Below are positions 58,983 to 64,000 of a stretch of 64,000 nucleotides of DNA, piece by piece. A program made the translations under genes and the position numbers. Source of the DNA: UBA6522 sp965221035 (lineage in GTDB: Bacteria > Pseudomonadota > Gammaproteobacteria > Steroidobacterales > Rariloculaceae); contig OZ244860.1 of the NCBI GenBank assembly GCA_965221035.1, positions 2,294,001 through 2,358,000 of the forward strand, in the 5' to 3' direction. Position 1 is the stretch's first letter; each line of letters opens with the position of its first letter. The notes beneath the pieces were generated by a model. It made no database searches, was not told the DNA's origin, and saw only the letters and a program-made list of their open reading frames with translations.

Positions 58983-60524
58983 CTAGTACGCGCCCGACGT
59001 CTTGAACTCGTCGAGCAACGCCTTGAGACCCGCCTGAATTTCCTCGTCATACGCGCCGGTGCTGTCGATCTTCGCCATCAGTTCCTCCGCATTGGCCCGG
59101 GCGTGGGCATGCAGCGCCGTCTCGAACGGCACTACTTTCTCCACCTCCACGTCGTCCAGGTAGCCCTCGTTCACGGCATAGAGTGAAATCGCCATTTCGG
59201 CCACCGACATGGGCGCGTATTGGGGCTGCTTCATCAGTTCGGTGACCCGCTGGCCCCGTTCAAGCTGCCTTCGCGTGGCTTCGTCGAGGTCCGAGGCGAA
59301 CTGCGCGAACGCGGCCAGTTCCCGGTATTGCGCAAGCGACAGGCGTATGCCGCCGCCCAGTTTCTTGATGATGTCGGTCTGGGCCGCGCCGCCCACCCGG
59401 GACACCGAGAGTCCCGCGTTGATGGCCGGGCGGATTCCCGCGTTGAACAGGTCCGTCTCCAGGAAGATCTGCCCGTCGGTGATCGAGATCACGTTGGTGG
59501 GCACGAAGGCGGAGACGTCGCCCGCCTGCGTCTCGATGATCGGCAGCGCGGTGAGCGATCCGGTTCTGCCCTTGACCTCGCCGCCGGTGAACTCCTCCAC
59601 GTACCCTGCGTTGACCCGCGCGGCGCGCTCCAGGAGACGGGAATGCAGATAGAACACGTCGCCCGGATAGGCCTCCCGGCCGGGCGGGCGGCGCAACAGC
59701 AGGGAAACCTGGCGATACGCCCAGGCCTGCTTGGTCAGGTCGTCGTAGATGATCAGCGCATCCCGGCCCCGGTCGCGGAAGTACTCGCCCATGGCGCATC
59801 CGGCATACGGTGCGATGTACTGCATGGCCGCGGATTCGGAGGCGGAGGCGGACACCACGATGGTGTGCTCCATGGCGCCCTCCTCTTCCAGACGGTTGAC
59901 CACGTTGGCTACGGTGGAGTTCTTCTGTCCGATGGCCACGTAGATGCAGATGATGTCGCCGCCGCGCTGGTTGATGATGGTGTCGACGGCCACCGCGCTC
60001 TTGCCGGTCTGCCGGTCGCCGATGATGAGTTCCCTCTGGCCGCGACCGATGGGCACCATGGAGTCGATGGACTTGAGGCCCGTCTGAACGGGAGACGACA
60101 CGGACTGGCGGTCGATCACGCCCGGGGCCACCTTCTCGATGGGGGATGTTTCCGCGGTATCGATGGGGTCCTTGCCGTCGATGGGAGCACCCAGCGAGTC
60201 CACGACGCGCCCGAGCAGCGCTTCGCCCACCGGCACTTCAAGGATCCTGCCCGTGGTGCGAACCGTGTCGCCCTCGCGAATGTGCTTGTACTCACCCAGA
60301 ATCACGGCCCCCACGGAGTCCTGTTCCAGGTTCAGGGCCAGGCCGAAACTTCCACCCGGGAACTCGATCATCTCGCCATACTGGACATCGGCAAGGCCGT
60401 GGATGCGGACGATGCCGTCGGTCAGCACGACCACCGTGCCGACATCGCGCGCCTCGGCCCGGGCATCGAAGTTCTCGATGCGCTGCTTGATCAGTTCGCT
60501 GATTTCCGACGCTTTCAGTGCCAT
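58983..60524 (-). CDS. atpA: ATP synthase alpha subunit
   Basis: 513 residues from ATG 60524 (MALKASEISELIKQRIENF), the same length as the E. coli protein. Walker A GDRQTGKSAVAVDTIINQ; catalytic arginine-finger region SVSRVGGAAQTDIIKKLGG. Non-catalytic nucleotide-binding subunit of F1. Confidence 0.98.
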   Translation of the reverse strand: MALKASEISELIKQRIENFDARAEARDVGTVVVLTDGIVRIHGLADVQYGEMIEFPGGSFGLALNLEQDSVGAVILGEYKHIREGDTVRTTGRILEVPVGEALLGRVVDSLGAPIDGKDPIDTAETSPIEKVAPGVIDRQSVSSPVQTGLKSIDSMVPIGRGQRELIIGDRQTGKSAVAVDTIINQRGGDIICIYVAIGQKNSTVANVVNRLEEEGAMEHTIVVSASASESAAMQYIAPYAGCAMGEYFRDRGRDALIIYDDLTKQAWAYRQVSLLLRRPPGREAYPGDVFYLHSRLLERAARVNAGYVEEFTGGEVKGRTGSLTALPIIETQAGDVSAFVPTNVISITDGQIFLETDLFNAGIRPAINAGLSVSRVGGAAQTDIIKKLGGGIRLSLAQYRELAAFAQFASDLDEATRRQLERGQRVTELMKQPQYAPMSVAEMAISLYAVNEGYLDDVEVEKVVPFETALHAHARANAEELMAKIDSTGAYDEEIQAGLKALLDEFKTSGAY

Positions 60525-60549
60525 TTGATTTCCTCTCGCCCGCAATCCC

Positions 60550-61104
60550 TCATGCGGTGATCGCCCCGGCAAGTTCGGTGAGCCGGCTCCTCACGGAACC
60601 GTCGATCACCTGGCCCTCGGCGTGGATCACCGCGCCGCCGAGCAATTCCGGGTCCTCTTGCAATTCCAATTCCACAGCCCGGCCCAGCCTTCGTTCCAAG
60701 GCCGCGCCGATTCGACTGACGACGGATTCCTCCACGCCGGCGGCCGTTACCAGTCGAACGGTTATGGTGTTCTCCGCCCGGTTCTTGAGTACTTCGAACC
60801 GGTTGGATATCTCCGGAAGAACCTCAAGCCGCCGATTCTCCGCGAGCAACCGCAGCAGGTTGCGGCCCCGCTCCGAACCGAGCAGCTGGCCTCCACCCGT
60901 TTCGCCGCAAACCGACACCAGGAACGTAACCCGCGCCTCGTTGTCGAGTTCGCGCCTGGAGAGAAACGCTTTCGCTTCGGCGTTTTCCACCACATGGCTC
61001 ACCGCTTCGAGCGCGACCGACCACTCGGTCAGGCTGCCGTCGTCCCTGGCCAGTTCAAATATCGCGCGGGCGTAGGGCCGCGCCAGGGTGCCGGTTTCAG
61101 CCAT
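60550..61104 (-). CDS. atpH: ATP synthase delta subunit
   Basis: 184 residues. PYARAIFELARDDGSLTEWS at the N terminus and VRLVTAAGVEESVVSRIGAA, EDPELLGGAVIHAEGQVIDG, SVRSRLTELAG at the C terminus are the OSCP/delta signatures. Connects F1 to the peripheral stalk. Between atpF (27 bp) and atpA (25 bp). Confidence 0.96.
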   Translation of the reverse strand: MAETGTLARPYARAIFELARDDGSLTEWSVALEAVSHVVENAEAKAFLSRRELDNEARVTFLVSVCGETGGGQLLGSERGRNLLRLLAENRRLEVLPEISNRFEVLKNRAENTITVRLVTAAGVEESVVSRIGAALERRLGRAVELELQEDPELLGGAVIHAEGQVIDGSVRSRLTELAGAITA

Positions 61105-61131
61105 GGGAGTTCATCCGTTGCGCCGGGCCCG

Positions 61132-61602
61132 CTAGAGGTCCGCGGCCAGGCGGTCCAGCAGTTCGCGGTGCGCGTCGGCGTCGATTTCCCGGGCCAGCAC
61201 CTTCTCGGCGCCCGCCACGGCGATGCCCGCCACCTGGTGCCGGAGCTCGTCCCGGGCGCGATTGACTTCCACTTCAATCTCCGCCTGGGCAGTCTCCAAC
61301 CGCTTGCGCCTCTCATCCTCGCCCTGCGAACGGGCTTCGTCGACAATGTCCGTTGCCCGGGAGGAAGCCTTGTTGAGGATGTCGCGCGCCTGCTCCCGGG
61401 CCGCCGCGACGATGGTCTGCGCTTCCTCCTCGGCCGCCTCCAGCTGGCTGCGCCCCTTGTCCGCGGCGGCCAGGCCGTCGGCGATCCGCTGCTCGCGTTC
61501 TTCCATGGCCTGGAGAATCACCGGCCAAATGAACTTCATGGTGAACCACACCAGAAGCGCGAAGACCAGCATCTGTACGAATAACGTGACGTTGATGCTC
61601 AC
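61132..61602 (-). CDS. atpF: ATP synthase b subunit
   Basis: 156 residues. N-terminal membrane helix (MSINVTLFVQMLVFALLVWF) followed by a long charged helix (EEREQRIADGLAAADKGRSQ onward), the peripheral stalk dimer. Normal length for the family; only one b-type gene is present. Confidence 0.96.
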   Translation of the reverse strand: MSINVTLFVQMLVFALLVWFTMKFIWPVILQAMEEREQRIADGLAAADKGRSQLEAAEEEAQTIVAAAREQARDILNKASSRATDIVDEARSQGEDERRKRLETAQAEIEVEVNRARDELRHQVAGIAVAGAEKVLAREIDADAHRELLDRLAADL

Positions 61603-61642
61603 GTATTGCCTCCAGGAACGATGTCGTCCGTTTCAGATTCGC

Positions 61643-61939
61643 TCAACCGCCCAACGTCTGGACCGTATCCAGCGCCGTGGCGAGAAACGGGTTCGCGAAG
61701 GTGAAGAACAGCGCCACACCCACGCCCATCATGGTGACCGCGTCCAGCAGGCCGGCCACGATTAACATCTTGATCTGCAGCATCGGCACCAGTTCCGGCT
61801 GCCGGGCCGCGCCTTCCAGGAATCGCCCGCCAAGCAGGCCAACGCCGATGGCGGTGCCCGCGGCACCCATGCCGATCAACAGCGCCACAGCCAGGACAGT
61901 CATTCCCTGTACATTGGCGATCAGGTTTGCAAGTTCCAT
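61643..61939 (-). CDS. atpE: ATP synthase c subunit
   Basis: 98 residues from ATG 61939 with AGGAGGAG immediately upstream. Two helices with the polar loop GRFLEGAARQPELVPML between them. The ion-binding carboxylate is Asp66 in AGLLDAVTMMGVGVALFF; the Gln/Glu/Thr set of sodium-binding rings is not seen, so proton coupling is expected. Slightly longer than the 79-residue E. coli protein at both ends. Confidence 0.96.
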   Translation of the reverse strand: MELANLIANVQGMTVLAVALLIGMGAAGTAIGVGLLGGRFLEGAARQPELVPMLQIKMLIVAGLLDAVTMMGVGVALFFTFANPFLATALDTVQTLGG

Positions 61940-61979
61940 AACTCCTCCTAAACCCACAATGGCCGCGGAACCTTCGCGA

Positions 61980-62825
61980 CTAATGATCCTCGTGGGCCAT
62001 ACTCAAATAAATAATGGTCAACATCATGAAAATGAAAGCCTGCAGCGTGATGATCACAATATGGAACAGCGACCATATCAGACCCAGGATCAACTGAATC
62101 AGCAGGTACACAATGGTGTCCGGCGAAGCCAGATTCAACAGCGTTTCGGTCAACGTGTGCCCGCCCGCGGATAACGTGAACAGCGCGATCAGGATAAAAA
62201 TCAGCTCGCCGGCGTAGAGGTTCCCGAACAGCCGCAGCGCCAATGATACCGGCTTGGCGATCTCCTCCACCAGCTTCAGCAGGAGGTTGAAAGGCATCAT
62301 CCGCTTGCCGAACGGGTGGAACAACAGCTCCCTGGCGAACCCTCCGGCACCCTTGATCTTGATGCTGTAGAAGATCATCAGCAGGAAGACGGAGATCGAC
62401 ATTCCCAAGGTGATGTTGAGATCGGTGGTGGGCACGACCTTCATGTACTCGATGCCCATGGCCACCCCGATCTCGGGCAGCAGGTCCACCGGAACCAGGT
62501 CCATGAAATTCATCAGGAAAATCCAGCAGAAGATCGTCAGCGCCAGCGGCGCGATCAGCTTGCTGGTGCCATGGAAGCTGTCCTTCACCTGCGTGTCGAC
62601 GAATTCAACCATGATCTCGACGAAGTTCTGCCAGCGTCCCGGCACGCCGGCGGTTGCGCTCCGCGCGGCGAACCAGAAACTCCCGGTGAAGAGGATTCCC
62701 AACACCACGGCATAGAAGATGCTGTCCAGGTGCAGGTTCCAGAACCCTTCGCCCACATGCAGGTTGGTGAGGTGGTGGACAATGTACTCGGTGGCGTTGG
62801 CCGGACCCTGGTGTGCGTCTTCCAT
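61980..62825 (-). CDS. atpB: ATP synthase a subunit
   Basis: 281 residues. The essential Arg is in VSLALRLFGNLYAGELIFIL; other membrane helices include APLALTIFCWIFLMNFMDLV and TVYLLIQLILGLIWSLF-like segments. Forms the proton half-channels with the c ring. N terminus HLTNLHVGEGFWNLHLDSIF is typical of proteobacterial AtpB. Confidence 0.96.
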   Translation of the reverse strand: MEDAHQGPANATEYIVHHLTNLHVGEGFWNLHLDSIFYAVVLGILFTGSFWFAARSATAGVPGRWQNFVEIMVEFVDTQVKDSFHGTSKLIAPLALTIFCWIFLMNFMDLVPVDLLPEIGVAMGIEYMKVVPTTDLNITLGMSISVFLLMIFYSIKIKGAGGFARELLFHPFGKRMMPFNLLLKLVEEIAKPVSLALRLFGNLYAGELIFILIALFTLSAGGHTLTETLLNLASPDTIVYLLIQLILGLIWSLFHIVIITLQAFIFMMLTIIYLSMAHEDH

Positions 62826-62827
62826 GC

Positions 62828-63253
62828 CTAATTCCTGCCCGACCGCTCCAGTCCGCCGGCCAGCGCGCCACCCGGGCCGACAATCAATGCCGCCCAGAAC
62901 ACCAGCAGGGTCGCTGCGAAACCTCCGATCATCGCTCCGAAAACCACTTCCGTGCTCGTCAACACCAACGCGAACAGCCCCGCCGTCAGCAGCAGCTTGA
63001 ACGCCTGTCCCCGATACAGCCGGCCGAGAATCTTCGACGGCTCACGGCTCGCCCCCGGCCTGAACATTCCCGCCACCTGAACGAGGCTGGCCAACGTGCC
63101 GACCCCGCCGCCCAGCAATGCGGAGATGGCCCCCGCCGCGCCCGCCATCAAAAACCCTGCTCCGGCAGCCAGCAGAGTGACGCCGGACTGTGCCACGACA
63201 ATGCTGAATGCGGCCCTGCGCGCCTGGCGGAACCGCTCATCCAAATCGCTCAC
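62828..63253 (-). CDS. atpI: ATP synthase I protein
   Basis: 141 residues, four hydrophobic helices (AAFSIVVAQSGVTLLAAGAG, AGAISALLGGGVGTLASLV, AFKLLLTAGLFALVLTS, GAMIGGFAATLLVFWAALIV). AtpI assists c-ring assembly or Mg uptake in other species. First gene of the atp operon, overlapping nothing; atpB follows after 2 bp. Confidence 0.9.
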   Translation of the reverse strand: MSDLDERFRQARRAAFSIVVAQSGVTLLAAGAGFLMAGAAGAISALLGGGVGTLASLVQVAGMFRPGASREPSKILGRLYRGQAFKLLLTAGLFALVLTSTEVVFGAMIGGFAATLLVFWAALIVGPGGALAGGLERSGRN

Positions 63254-63356
63254 AAGCAGACCGTGTGCCCGTTATGTCCTGCCGCATCGGATAATGAAAA
63301 AGCCACGCCCGGAGGGTCGCTTCTGGGAGGAACTTCCACCGCTCGAACGCGGCGGT

Positions 63357-63385
63357 ATCCTATAGACTTGCAGGCCCGCGATCAA
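63357..63385 (-). promoter_or_regulatory. Sigma-70-like promoter of the atp operon
   Basis: On the minus strand TTGATC (63385-63380), 17 bp spacer, TAGGAT (63362-63357), about 100 bp upstream of the atpI start. Placed immediately after the parB terminator. Confidence 0.5.
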
Positions 63386-63386
63386 G

Positions 63387-63412
63387 ATGAAAAAAGGCCC
63401 GGAGCTCACGGC
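63387..63412 (-). terminator. Intrinsic terminator of parB
   Basis: Minus strand GGCCG-TGAGCTC-CGGgCC followed by six T residues. The stem begins in the last codons of parB and includes its TGA. It separates the par genes from the atp operon. Confidence 0.6.
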
Positions 63413-64000
63413 CCTGGCCGATGCCCCAGCTGATCGAGTATTCCCTCCAATTCGTCCATGCCATGGTATTGGATGATGACCCGTCCTCCCCTGGAGCGAT
63501 GGTCGATCCGGACCGTGGCGCCCAACCGGTCGCTCAATTCGGTTTCCAGACGCTCTACATCGGCGTCCTTGGCCGGAGCGGGCGGCTTCTCAACCTCACG
63601 CTGTGCCAGCCGGCTGACGGCGCGCTCGGTCTCCCTCACGCTCCAGCCATTCTTGACCGCCCGATGGGCCAGAGCCACCAGGTCCATGGAATACTCAACC
63701 GCCAGAAGGGCTCGCGCGTGTCCCATGTTCAGGGACCCCGCCTCGACCAATCGCTTGACTTCCTCGGGCAGCTCCAGCAACCGCATCAGGTTGGTCACAG
63801 AGGCTCTTGACCGTCCCACCGCGTCGGCCGCCTCCGCGTGGGTCATGCGGAATTCGTCCACCAGCCGCCGCAGCGCCCCGGCTTCCTCCAGCGGATTCAG
63901 GTCTTCGCGCTGGATGTTCTCGATCAGCGCGACCACCAATGCATCCTGCGGGGACATTTCCCTCACTATGGCGGGAATTGCCTCCAGACCCGCTTCCTGG
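63406..64000 (-). CDS. parB: ParB chromosome-partitioning protein (5' end outside window)
   Basis: About 198 C-terminal residues; the frame continues beyond the right edge (QEAGLEAIPAIVREMSPQDA). It shows the CTPase/ParB-box region ALVVALIENIQREDLNPLEE, the parS-binding helix-turn-helix RMTHAEAADAVGRSRASVTN and the C-terminal dimerisation domain (LETELSDRLGATVRIDH). With ParA it segregates the origin region, so this part of the chromosome is probably near oriC. Upstream of atpI as in many gammaproteobacteria. Confidence 0.96.
   Translation of the reverse strand, partial: QEAGLEAIPAIVREMSPQDALVVALIENIQREDLNPLEEAGALRRLVDEFRMTHAEAADAVGRSRASVTNLMRLLELPEEVKRLVEAGSLNMGHARALLAVEYSMDLVALAHRAVKNGWSVRETERAVSRLAQREVEKPPAPAKDADVERLETELSDRLGATVRIDHRSRGGRVIIQYHGMDELEGILDQLGHRPGP

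Noticed and set aside
1..64000. tRNA, rRNA and tmRNA genes
   Set aside because: I read the intergenic regions for T-arm consensus and cloverleaf patterns and saw none. A tRNAscan and Infernal run would be decisive.

Overview
The window is a 64 kb stretch of a GC-rich proteobacterial chromosome, almost certainly gammaproteobacterial. The evidence is the gene orders: coaBC facing radC-rpmB-rpmG; ftsEX-rpoH; def-fmt-rsmB followed by a DUF4390 gene and ntrYX; dprA-smg-topA-tsaC-aroE; and parB-atpIBEFHAGDC-glmU-glmS. Each of these is a known gammaproteobacterial arrangement. I cannot name the genus. I found no rRNA, tRNA or CRISPR array. Starts are often GTG or TTG, and several genes lack a strong Shine-Dalgarno.

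Layout: 0-9 kb holds housekeeping genes (CoA synthesis, DNA repair, ribosomal proteins, a lipid desaturase, gamma-glutamyltransferase, ftsEX). At 9-13.5 kb lies rpoH behind a perfect CIRCE element, then a response regulator/histidine kinase pair of the 'proteobacterial dedicated sortase system' type, then a bactofilin. At 13.5-20.2 kb, on the minus strand, are gltB, gltD and msrA (glutamate synthase and methionine sulfoxide repair). At 20.6-28.4 kb are a thiolase, a sodium:amino-acid symporter, a tandem repeat, a fructosamine-kinase-like gene, an HNH nuclease and pntAB. priA follows at 28.8-31.0 kb.

The accessory part is 31.0-34.4 kb, between priA and argS. It holds an orphan PIN toxin, a decayed tyrosine integrase joined to a decayed IS3-family element, a possible IS21-type end, an intact VapBC45-like toxin-antitoxin pair (DUF433 antitoxin plus PIN-like toxin), an N-terminal DUF3604 fragment, and a Phd-type antitoxin whose toxin has been cut after about six codons.

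At 34.5-37 kb are argS and a SPOR-domain protein, followed by a striking 157 bp foldback with perfect 37 bp arms and two internal hairpins. At 37.2-44.2 kb (minus) are ntrX, ntrY, a DUF4390 gene, rsmB, fmt and def. At 44.4-50 kb (plus) are dprA, smg, topA, tsaC and aroE. Glutathione reductase and exonuclease III come next, then glmS and glmU (minus), a DUF1640-like membrane-anchored coiled-coil protein with seven 21 bp repeats (plus), the complete F-type ATP synthase operon (minus), and the 3' part of parB at the right edge.

The signals I find most worth following are the CIRCE in front of rpoH, the three-way foldback at 37.06-37.21 kb, the sortase-type two-component pair without a nearby sortase, the 17 bp duplication that builds a mini-ORF onto the coaD start, and the toxin-antitoxin graveyard between priA and argS.
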